Assembly (NCBI GenBank): GCA_031289515.1
Contig: JAITPH010000182.1
Location: 1-8,270, forward strand
From: Tannerella sp.
Lineage (GTDB): Bacteria > Bacteroidota > Bacteroidia > Bacteroidales > Tannerellaceae
Direction of reading: 5' to 3'
DNA length: 8,270 bases
The position numbers were made by a program, and so were the translations under genes. Positions 1 through 6,900 of this stretch are shown piece by piece (the stretch's first letter is position 1; every line of letters begins with the position of its first letter). The notes beneath the pieces are model-generated. The model had not been told where the DNA came from, ran no database searches, and saw only the letters and a list, made by a program, of their open reading frames with translations.

Positions 1-218
1 TTCAGATGCGAATGATGGCGCTGTCCGATCATGTCAGCGGAATAAATTCCGCCCTTCGGAAAGGCGAAAAGAAAGGCGAGATAAAAGGCAGACTTGAGCG
101 TGATTATGAACTTGTCAAAAAGCAGGTTGCAAAAGGAAAATCGATTGATGAAATAGCCGATTTTATGGATATGTCCGTAAAGCAAGTGCAAAAGATTATA
201 CAGGCAAACCGACTTTGA
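1..218 (+). CDS. Rpn-family recombination-promoting nuclease / PD-(D/E)XK transposase-like protein, C-terminal end only
   Basis: This is the last ~71 codons of a gene that enters from the left; the frame is open from the first base, so the first Met visible (position 6) need not be a start. The visible part has a lysine/glutamate-rich linker with a repeated GEKKGEIKGR-type pattern, followed by a helix-turn-helix-like tail (KGKSIDEIADFMDMSVKQVQ). That combination is typical of the C-terminus of Rpn/PDDEXK_2 proteins, which carry an N-terminal PD-(D/E)XK nuclease domain and are abundant in Bacteroidota. The catalytic domain lies outside the window, so activity cannot be judged. The stop (TGA, 216-218) lies only six bases from the stop of the converging membrane-protein gene, and no obvious intrinsic terminator fits between them. 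The family call rests on the tail alone. A different nuclease or transposase with the same GE-rich tail is possible. Confidence 0.6.
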   Translation, partial: QMRMMALSDHVSGINSALRKGEKKGEIKGRLERDYELVKKQVAKGKSIDEIADFMDMSVKQVQKIIQANRL

Positions 219-224
219 ACGGAA

Positions 225-476
225 TTATTTTTTTCTGCTTAATATCGCTGACATAAATGATGCAAGTTTCTGCTTTTCGGGATGTCTTTTCGAGTATATG
301 CTCAACAAAAGCAGGACAAAGAGCAATATTGCCAATCCCGAAAGAAATGTCAAAAGCAGCCTCCATCCTCTAACGGTGAACAGGCCAATGGCTGTAAAGA
401 CAATCAAATGAATTGCCATAATCAGCCAAAACGAGCCGGAAAGTAATTTCTTCTTCATTTTCCCGGAGTCAATCAT
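225..476 (-). CDS. Small two-helix membrane protein, function unknown
   Basis: This 83-residue protein has two hydrophobic segments, about residues 17-35 (FWLIMAIHLIVFTAIGLFTV region) and 39-61, separated by a short RGWR turn and followed by a basic tail (YSKRHPEKQK and a final SRKK). It is therefore probably an inner-membrane hairpin. I recognise no family. Its ATG (476) lies inside the end of the PLP-enzyme gene: ATGATTGA contains this start and that gene's TGA stop, an 8-nt overlap that suggests translational coupling. A second in-frame Met at residue 7 (position 458, MKKKLL) would give a 77-residue protein with a more typical basic N-terminus and cannot be excluded. There is no promoter between the two genes, so it is most likely expressed with the upstream enzyme. 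A role linked to that enzyme is only a guess from position. Confidence 0.6.
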   Translation of the reverse strand: MIDSGKMKKKLLSGSFWLIMAIHLIVFTAIGLFTVRGWRLLLTFLSGLAILLFVLLLLSIYSKRHPEKQKLASFMSAILSRKK

Positions 477-1689
477 CCAAAGCCTGTTTTAAGTCGGAAA
501 TAATATCAACAGCATCCTCCAATCCGACCGACAGCCGGAAAATTCCCTCTCCCGCAAAATTATTCCACGACTCCAACTGCTTTGCAGTCGCAAATTTAAA
601 CGAAGTCTGCAACAAATCCTCGCTGTGAAGATAGAAAACCAGCGAGCGATGATGTCCCAACGATACGGCATAATGGACAACCTGCAGTTTTTTCGCAAGT
701 TCGCGAGCCGTTTCGCGGCCGTTTTCGGTTTGAAAAGTGATGATGCCGGAAAAGTTCTTCATTTGTCGGCGAGCAAGTTCATATTGAGGATGCGAGGGCA
801 ATCCGGGATAGACAACTCGCTTTACTTTCGGATGTTGCTCCAAAAAAGCCGCCACCTGCAAGGCATTTTCCTGATGTACGCGCATCCGAATCGGGAACGT
901 CGCCAATCCCCTCATGATCAACCACGCATTGAAAGGACTTAACGCCCCTCCCAGACGGATGGCGGTTTTTTTGCGTAAAGGCATCAAATCGGCTTTGCTG
1001 CCCAAGGCAACGCCTCCAAGCGCATCGCCGTGTCCGCACAAATATTTCGTCAGGGAATGAATCACAATGTCGGCGCCCAACGTCAGCGGTAATGTTGCCG
1101 CAGGCGTTGCAAATGTCGAATCCACCAGCAATTTAGCGCCGACGCCATGAGCAATTCCGGCAACTGCGGCAATATCCGTGATTCGCAATAACGGATTGCA
1201 GGGCGTTTCAATGTATATCAGGCGCGTGTTCGGCCGGATAGCCCCCGTCAATGCCTCCAAATCGGAAGTATCGACTTTAGTTATCCCGATGGACAGTTGA
1301 GGTATCATTTCGTTTGTGATTTCAGACAGGGCGGCATAAGCCACGTCGCTTATAACGGCATGGTCGCCCGCCCGGAGCAGATGAAAAAGCAGGGCGCTGA
1401 TAGCTCCCATACCGCTTGAAAAGGCAACTGCCGTTTCCGCTCCTTCAATTATGGCCAGCTTTTCTTCCAGCTGATGCACGGTTGGATTACCCCACCGGGT
1501 ATAAATCCAGGCATCGTTTTCTTCCATCCCTTCGACCGAAAAACCGGTGTCGGCATCGACTACATACGTTGTCGACATCACCAGATTGGGAGACGATGCG
1601 CCCGTAATTCCGTCGGGATACTCGCCCGCATGAACAGCTTTTGTTTGCTCTCCCGCGTCGGCGGGAAGTATGATTTTCTGACTTTTCAT
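469..1689 (-). CDS. Cys/Met-metabolism PLP-dependent enzyme (cystathionine gamma/beta-lyase or methionine gamma-lyase-like)
   Basis: This 406-residue cytosolic enzyme has the full set of fold-type I trans-sulfuration motifs. YTRWGNPT (63-70) supplies the Tyr and Arg that bind the PLP phosphate of the partner subunit. SSGMGAI (91-97) is the phosphate-binding loop, D190 in VDSTFATP pairs with the pyridine nitrogen, SLTK (212-215) holds the Schiff-base lysine K215, and R385 in FRLSVGLED is the expected substrate-carboxylate arginine. Length is normal for the family (about 380-420). The reaction is likely C-S bond cleavage or exchange on cystathionine, cysteine, methionine or homocysteine. The methionine-gamma-lyase active-site Cys (YGCT in classical MGLs) is replaced here (YAAL, about 118-121), so classical MGL activity is doubtful and I assign no gene symbol. 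The frame extends upstream to 1740, but the promoter -7 element (1717-1724) lies inside that extension, so I choose the Met at 1689 (MKSQKI). It overlaps the downstream membrane-protein gene by 8 nt. Confidence 0.88.
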   Translation of the reverse strand: MKSQKIILPADAGEQTKAVHAGEYPDGITGASSPNLVMSTTYVVDADTGFSVEGMEENDAWIYTRWGNPTVHQLEEKLAIIEGAETAVAFSSGMGAISALLFHLLRAGDHAVISDVAYAALSEITNEMIPQLSIGITKVDTSDLEALTGAIRPNTRLIYIETPCNPLLRITDIAAVAGIAHGVGAKLLVDSTFATPAATLPLTLGADIVIHSLTKYLCGHGDALGGVALGSKADLMPLRKKTAIRLGGALSPFNAWLIMRGLATFPIRMRVHQENALQVAAFLEQHPKVKRVVYPGLPSHPQYELARRQMKNFSGIITFQTENGRETARELAKKLQVVHYAVSLGHHRSLVFYLHSEDLLQTSFKFATAKQLESWNNFAGEGIFRLSVGLEDAVDIISDLKQALDD

Positions 1690-1716
1690 CTTTAAATTTA
1701 TTATTGTTTGACGTCG

Positions 1717-1747
1717 CAAAGATAGACTAAAATAAAACAAATTGCAA
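1717..1747 (-). promoter_or_regulatory. Bacteroidota-type promoter of the PLP-enzyme gene
   Basis: Read on the minus strand, TATCTTTG (1724-1717) matches the TAnnTTTG -7 consensus of the Bacteroidota primary sigma factor. A TTG at 1747-1745 lies 20 nt upstream and fits the -33 element. A second TTTG at 1741-1738 is too close (13 nt) to be the partner. Transcription would begin around 1710, leaving a leader of roughly 20 nt before the ATG at 1689. This placement is what decides the start codon of the gene. Confidence 0.72.
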
Positions 1748-1832
1748 TACCCTGTTTATGGTATCCGAAAGTATTTTTTAAACCGGGTTACGCGGCACGC
1801 GAAGGCTGTCATTGATAAAACATGCGTTTTGC

Positions 1833-1879
1833 GGCGAATAAGCACGTGTTTATTGCCGATTTACACGTGCTTATTTGCC
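1833..1879. terminator. 17-bp hairpin with CACGTG core, possible terminator of the ileS operon
   Basis: GGCGAATAAGCACGTGT (1833-1849) and ACACGTGCTTATTTGCC (1863-1879) pair over 17 positions with one G-T mismatch, around a 13-nt loop. It lies about 190 nt past the stop of the last minus-strand operon gene and upstream of the PLP promoter, so it could end transcription between the two units. There is no clean U-tract after it in either direction (TGTTTTATC comes about 10 nt later on the minus strand), so it is not a textbook intrinsic terminator. A binding site for a dimeric regulator is an alternative. Confidence 0.4.
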
Positions 1880-1910
1880 CTTCCCGAAGAGTTTTTTCGT
1901 CGCTTGCGTC

Positions 1911-1944
1911 TTTGCGGGGAACGAAGCTTTGCGGGAAACGAAGG
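1911..1944 (+). repeat. Two-unit 17-nt imperfect tandem repeat
   Basis: TTTGCGGGGAACGAAGC (1911-1927) is followed directly by TTTGCGGGAAACGAAGG (1928-1944), with 15 of 17 positions identical. It abuts the large palindrome at 1948 and resembles the inner part of the GTCATTGCGAGGAACGAAGC repeat family (GGAACGAAGC). It is probably a fragment of that family and not an independent element. Confidence 0.55.
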
Positions 1945-1947
1945 CAA

Positions 1948-2021
1948 CCGTCATTGCGAGAAAATTACTAAACTTGTTTAGTAATTTTCTCGCAATGACG
2001 GATACCCCTCCGCAATGACGG
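1948..2021. repeat. REP-like palindrome of GTCATTGCGAG type plus adjacent core unit
   Basis: A perfect palindrome of 54 nt has arms at 1948-1973 and 1976-2001, only two bases (TT) between them, and CCGTCATTGCGAG at each outer end reading inward. It is followed after 8 nt by CCGCAATGACGG (2010-2021). The same layout in the opposite orientation occurs at 7819-7907. The 9-mer GTCATTGCG/CGCAATGAC appears seven times in the window, always outside intact genes. It lies 47-120 nt beyond the stop of the DUF4296 gene, where a strong hairpin could protect or end the operon transcript. It has no open frame of its own, so if mobile it would need a transposase from elsewhere. Confidence 0.85.
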
Positions 2022-2067
2022 AATAAAAAACAGAATATAAAGGAATCCGAATGACGATGCAATCCGG

Positions 2068-2898
2068 CTAACGCAAAGGCTCAAGCGCCAAATCAAGCTC
2101 TTCGGCGGGAATGGCGTCCCTGAAATCCGGCGCGGTCAGCGACTTCGAACCGTGATTATACTTCAGCAGATGTATGTCGTCAATATAAATGCGGTGATAC
2201 GCAATGTCCGCATTGTTGAGCGTGACGTATCCGTAAAGGCGTTTCACCTCTTTGGCGGCAACCGTCCGGACGATCAGCTCATAGTAACCGTCGCCCGTGA
2301 TTTCCCTGCTGACGGATACTGTCGTATCGGACTGAACGGCGTTCAGGCTAATCTTCGGCTTGTGCTTCAAATCCGGCCGGACGCCCCACACGGTAAAGCC
2401 CAAAACGTAGGAGCTGCCCGCAGAATAGGGCCTTTCTGGCTCAATATTAAAAGCAAGCGTATTGAACAGTTTCTGCGGCTCGAAAGCGAAACTTCTTTCG
2501 TACACCCAAATATCTATCGAATCCTTTGCAGAAATGTCTCCCGACAGGGGATTGGGCTTTATATCGCCCAGTGCGTCTATGTTTTCATCTATATCTTTCA
2601 GGACAAGCGTGTTGATACGGTAGTACAAATCCATGTTCTGCCCGTACCAGATCAGGGCCGAATCGTACTGTGCCTGCGTGATTTCGTGTTTTGCAAAAAC
2701 GGCGTCGTAGACCGTTTGCCGCTCGTAAGCCGTCCTGTAATCCTTGTTGACGATTTCTACCATGGCTTCGGCCAAAAGCATGTCATACATGACAGACCGC
2801 ATTTTCCTTTCCGGAATGATGTGACCCGGAACTCTGCTACAGGACGCCGCCATGCAGACCAATAGCAAAACGCCATATAACCGCAACTTATCCGACAT
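2068..2898 (-). CDS. DUF4296 domain-containing lipoprotein
   Basis: This predicted lipoprotein has 276 residues. The N-terminus (MSDKLRLYGVLLLVCMAASC) is a signal peptide ending in a lipobox-like AASC with the lipidated Cys at position 20, so the mature protein should be membrane-anchored and periplasmic or outer-membrane facing. Residues about 22-110 form the helical DUF4296 region, including IIPERKMRSVMYDMLLAEA (27-45) and paired Tyr/Trp helices. The remaining ~165 residues look beta-rich and are not recognised; they end in a CDS-terminal TAG. The frame opens 9 codons earlier (2925), but the Met at 2898 gives a normal signal peptide and an 11-nt overlap with lspA (ATGTCGGATAA), so I prefer it. 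It is the last gene of the ileS operon. The neighbouring LspA would process its signal peptide. The biochemical role of DUF4296 is unknown to me. Confidence 0.82.
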   Translation of the reverse strand: MSDKLRLYGVLLLVCMAASCSRVPGHIIPERKMRSVMYDMLLAEAMVEIVNKDYRTAYERQTVYDAVFAKHEITQAQYDSALIWYGQNMDLYYRINTLVLKDIDENIDALGDIKPNPLSGDISAKDSIDIWVYERSFAFEPQKLFNTLAFNIEPERPYSAGSSYVLGFTVWGVRPDLKHKPKISLNAVQSDTTVSVSREITGDGYYELIVRTVAAKEVKRLYGYVTLNNADIAYHRIYIDDIHLLKYNHGSKSLTAPDFRDAIPAEELDLALEPLR

Positions 2899-3556
2899 TG
2901 TCTTCCCTATCCTTTTCCTTCGCAAAACTTGCAGACAGCGAGCGTCTGTAGAATATAAGCAACAGGAAAACGCTCACGCATATCGAAGAATCGGCAATAT
3001 TAAATATCGGTCTGAAGAACACAAATTCCTGCCCGCCCCAGACCGGTATCCACGATGGCCATTCGGTTCTTATCAGGGGAAAGGAAAGCATGTCGACGAC
3101 TTTCCCGCTCAGGTACGTCGAGTATCCGCCGCCTTCGGGCATGAACGTGGACACCTGTCCGTAACTGCTGTCGAACAGTACGCCGTAGAACGCGCAGTCC
3201 AGAATATTTCCCATAGCGCCCGCAAGTATGAGCGCCCAGCAGACGATATATCCCGATTTGAAGCTGTTTTTGCCTATAAGTCGAAAAATGAATACCCCGA
3301 AAAAGGCGACAACGACAAGCCTGAATATCGTAAGCAAATATGTGTCGAAAATCTCTATCCCGAAAGCCATCCCCGGATTTTCGGTGAAATACAGCTTAAA
3401 CCAAGGGAATATTTCGATGCTCTCGTATAGCTGCAAATGAGTCTTTATCCAAATCTTTGAGGACTGGTCGGCGACTAACAGCAGGACGACGGTCAGTATC
3501 GCCATCCCGATTTGTCTGGTTTGTATCTTATTTAACTCCACTTTCTTTTGCTTCAA
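2888..3556 (-). CDS. lspA: Lipoprotein signal peptidase (signal peptidase II)
   Basis: This is an inner-membrane aspartyl protease that removes signal peptides from diacylglyceryl-modified prolipoproteins. Up to 222 residues are visible, with four hydrophobic segments (about 16-30, 75-95, 102-120, 187-204). Conserved family motifs are present: VADQSSK (28-34), TENPGMAFG (58-66), GNILD with catalytic D120, and FNIADSS with catalytic D189. The long loop between the last two motifs (about 122-182) is the extracytoplasmic insertion usual in Bacteroidota LspA. The start is uncertain. The listed start is TTG (3556), which overlaps the upstream gene by 29 nt. A GTG at 3541 would shorten the overlap to 14 nt and place D25 in the usual position, while an ATG at 3505 would begin inside the first helix and is unlikely. 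It is followed with overlap by a lipoprotein gene, one probable substrate. Confidence 0.93.
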   Translation of the reverse strand: MKQKKVELNKIQTRQIGMAILTVVLLLVADQSSKIWIKTHLQLYESIEIFPWFKLYFTENPGMAFGIEIFDTYLLTIFRLVVVAFFGVFIFRLIGKNSFKSGYIVCWALILAGAMGNILDCAFYGVLFDSSYGQVSTFMPEGGGYSTYLSGKVVDMLSFPLIRTEWPSWIPVWGGQEFVFFRPIFNIADSSICVSVFLLLIFYRRSLSASFAKEKDREDNVG

Positions 3557-3908
3557 TGCTTAATGTTGCGTGAGGTACGGAGCGAAGGCGCTCTTTCGGT
3601 ATGAGTTTGCCGGTTTCGCGACATATACCGTAGGTCTTGTTTTCAATGCGGACGAGCGCCGCATGGAGGTTTTGAATAAATTTCATCTGCCGTTGAGCAA
3701 GCCGTCCCGATTCTTCCTTCGACAACGTTGTTGCTCCTTCTTCAAGGACTTTGAATGTGGGAGAGGTATCCGAAACGTCGTTCCCTTCCGAATTTGTTAC
3801 ACCGTCGCGCAAATGCTCGTAATCGAGCTTTGCCATTTCAAGTTTATCCAGAATTATAAGACGAAACTCTTCCAGTTCTTCATCCGAAAATCTTGTCTTT
3901 TCTGCCAT
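3528..3908 (-). CDS. TraR/DksA family RNA-polymerase-binding regulator (Bacteroidota type)
   Basis: A 126-residue cytosolic protein of the DksA/TraR group, whose members act in the secondary channel of RNA polymerase and, with ppGpp, tune promoter activity. The N-terminal half is helical and acidic (FSDEELEEFRLIILDKL), consistent with the coiled-coil. DTSPTFKVLEEGATTLSKEE follows, and the C-terminus has YGICRETGKLIPKERLRSVPHAT, the Bacteroidota form of the DksA zinc-finger region. Only one Cys of the classical four is present (C96), so zinc binding by the CxxC pairs is not expected, although the fold may be kept. The frame opens three codons earlier (ATG at 3917, MNI), but MAEKTRFSDEEL from 3908 matches the usual start of the family. 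It lies 22 nt after ileS and overlaps the start of lspA, inside the same operon. Confidence 0.88.
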   Translation of the reverse strand: MAEKTRFSDEELEEFRLIILDKLEMAKLDYEHLRDGVTNSEGNDVSDTSPTFKVLEEGATTLSKEESGRLAQRQMKFIQNLHAALVRIENKTYGICRETGKLIPKERLRSVPHATLSIEAKESGVK

Positions 3909-3930
3909 AATATTCATATTTTTAAATTAA

Positions 3931-6900
3931 TCACACTTTTTGTATTCTCACCGTCAGGGCGAAATCGTCGAAATCCAGTTCCGTCGCCTCGCCGTCGCCC
4001 ATGTCGTTCAGGACAACAAGACTTTCGGCAAGCACCTGCTTCCTGATGTAATCCGCATATTCGCCTGCCGCCTCGTCCATTTCCCTCGACGAAGACATCT
4101 CTATCCGTATTTTGTCCGTTATTTCAAAACCGGCGCTCTTGCGCATGTTCTGAATGCGGTTTACAAGCTCGCGCGCCAAGCCCTCCCTGCGAAGGTCGCC
4201 GGTCACGGTGACATCGAGCGCTATCGTGATGTTGCCCTCGTTGGCTACAAGCCATCCCGGTATGTCTTCCGATATTATTTCGACGTCGCCGGGCGTTATC
4301 TCGCTTTCCTGCCCTTCGATGTCGAAGGCGAAGCGTCCGTTTCGCTCGAATGCTATTATGTCGTCCTGCGTCATTTCCTGTATTGATGCGGCCAACTGTT
4401 TCATAATCCTGCCGTAGCGGGGTCCGAGTTTCTTGAAGTCCGGCTTTATCTTCTTTACAAGGATTCCCGAAGTATTGTCGACGAATTTCAGCTCCTTGAC
4501 ATTGATTTCGTTCAGGACAAGTTTCCTGACGGCCTCTATGTTTGCCCTTTGCTGTTCGTTCAGCGCCGGAGCCATGATTGTTTGCAGCGGTTGCCGTACC
4601 TTGATATTGACTTTGCGGCGCAGGGCGAGCGCCATCGACGATATGTTCTGCGCAAGCTGCATCTGTTCTTCGAGCGTTTTGTTGATGACCGACGCATCGC
4701 ATACCGGAAAGCCGGCAAGATGAACGGATTCGGCTTCGTCGCGCCCGGTTACCGAAACGAGGTCGGTATAGAGCATGTCCGAATAAAACGGCGAAATCGG
4801 CGCCATCAGTTTGCTCACCGTCTCAAGGCATGTATAAAGCGTCTGATAAGCCGAAATCTTGTCCGGCGTCATGCCTCCGCCCCAGAAACGGCGACGGTTG
4901 AGGCGCACGTACCAGTTGCTCAGGTGGTCGTTTACAAAATCCGAAATTGCGCGTCCGGCCCGCGTCGGCTCGTATGTGGCGTAATATTCGTCCGTGTCCC
5001 TTATCAGCGAATTGAGCAGCGACAGTATCCACCGGTCTGTTTCCGGCCGTTCTTCGATCGGCGTTTCCGCTTCGCCGTAATTGAATCCGTCGACATTGGC
5101 ATACAGCGCGAAAAACGAATACGTATTATATAATGTGCCGAAAAACTTGCGGCGCACTTCTTCTATTCCGTCCGCGTCGAATTTCAGATTGTCCCAAGGA
5201 GAAGCGTTTGTAATCATGTACCAGCGCAACGGATCGGAGCCGTATTTCCCGATCGTGTCAAACGGATCGACGGCATTGCCGAGCCGTTTCGACATCTTGT
5301 TGCCGTTCTTGTCGAGGACAAGTCCGTTGGAGACTACGTTCCGGAAGGCGACGCTGTCGAACGCCATGCTGCCTATCGCGTGCAGGGTAAAAAACCAGCC
5401 GCGCGTCTGGTCGACGCCTTCGGCTATGAAATCTGCCGGAAAGACGTCGCCCCGGTCGAAAGCCCGCTTGTTTTCAAACGGATAATGTATCTGCGCGTAA
5501 GGCATTGCGCCTGAATCGAACCATACGTCGATAAGGTCTGCCTCGCGTTTCATCGGCTTGCCGCTGTCGGAGACGAGTATTATGTCGTCCACAAAAGGTC
5601 TGTGCAGGTCTATTCTGTTATAGTTTTCTTCGGTGTAACAGCCCGGAACGAATCCCGCTTCCTTAAAGGGATTGTTTTTCATCACGCCTGCCGAAACGGA
5701 CTTTTCCATTTCCATATATAATTCTTCTACCGAACCGATACATTTTTCTTCCTTTTCGTCGCCGGTGCGCCATATTGGCAGCGGCGTACCCCAGTAACGG
5801 CTGCGGCTGAGATTCCAGTCCTGAAGATTCTCAAGCCATTTGCCGAATCGGCCGACGCCGGTACTCTGCGGCTTCCAGTTTATCGTGTCGTTAAGTTCCA
5901 TCATGCGTTCGCGGCAGGCGGTGGTTTTTATAAACCAGCTGTCAAGCGGATAATAAAGGATAGGCTTGTCCGTGCGCCAGCAATGGGGATAGTTGTGTAT
6001 ATGCTTTTCGATTTTGAAAGCGCGTCCCTGCTGCTTGAGCATCACGCAGAGGTCTATGTCGAGCGTCGTGTCGCTGCTTTCGGGTTCGGGGGCGTATTCG
6101 TTTTTCACAAAGCGACCGGAATACGGCTGATAAAGTCCGGTATTTACCCTTGTCTTCACGTATTCGTCACTCAATTCTTCGAGGCGATAAAAACGTCCCT
6201 TCAAATCTACCGCAGGACGCAGATTGCCGCTTTTGTCGACAAGCTGCATCGGCGGCACGTTGAAGTTGTTTGCCACGCGCGCATCGTCGGCGCCGAAAGT
6301 CGGGGCTATGTGAACTATGCCGGTGCCGTCTTCCGTAGTCACGAAATCGCCTGTTATCACGCGAAACGCGCCCTCGCCGGGATTAAACCACGGTATAAGC
6401 TGCTCGTATTCCATGCCTGCAAGTTCTTTGCCCTGAAATTCGCCTGTTACCTTGTAGGGAATTGACTTGTCTCCCGGTTTGTATTCTTCGAGCGGTATGC
6501 CTTCGGCTTTTTGATTGAAATGCGCGGGTATCAGGTCTTTTGCCAAAACTGTTGTGACCGGCGCTCCGTTATAGGGATTGAATGTCCGGACGACGGCATA
6601 CGGTATGTTAGGCCCGACGCACAATGCCGTATTCGAGGGCAATGTCCACGGCGTTGTAGTCCAGGCTATGAAATTCGGCTCGCCCCAGCCTGTCATTTCG
6701 GGTTTGGGATTGCGGATTTTGAAAAGCGCCGTTACGGTCGTGTCCTTCACGTCGCGGTAGCATCCGGGCTGATTCAGTTCGTGAGTGCTCAAGCCTGTTC
6801 CCGCTGCCGGCGAATACGGCTGGACGGTATATCCCTTGTATAACAGTTTCTTGTTGTACAGCTGTCCGAGCAGATACCAGAGGGTTTCCACGTATCTGTT

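Larger units (their letters stand above)
1690..2067. other. Non-coding interval with promoter, hairpins and repeats
   Basis: About 380 bases lie between the PLP-enzyme start and the end of the lipoprotein gene. From left to right they hold the PLP gene promoter (1717-1747), a hairpin containing CACGTG (1833-1879), a two-unit 17-nt tandem repeat (1911-1944), a 54-nt palindrome of GTCATTGCGAG type (1948-2001), and one more core unit (2010-2021). The open frames here (for example 1742-1981 plus and 1871-2062 minus) are translated repeat. The latter contains the peptide FLAMT, a common by-product of CTCGCAATGAC repeats, and I see no gene. A faint further remnant, AATGACGATGCAATCC, lies at about 2050-2065, next to the lipoprotein stop codon. 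Confidence 0.7.

Noticed and set aside
1871..2062. Minus-strand 63-codon frame in the intergenic region
   Set aside because: Its translation is mostly read from GTCATTGCGAG repeats (NKFSNFLAMT), and there is no promoter or family similarity.
1742..2067. A complete insertion sequence or MITE with target-site duplications
   Set aside because: The palindrome has no clear flanking direct repeats (CAA on the left, ATA on the right) and no transposase, so only a repeat call is supported.
2152..2865. 237-codon open frame on the plus strand, opposite the DUF4296 gene
   Set aside because: It is antisense to a gene with a clear signal peptide, lipobox and operon context, and shows no recognisable protein features. 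The same holds for the plus-strand frames at 2852-3430, 3570-4046, 4549-5133 and 5983-6465 opposite lspA, dksA and ileS.
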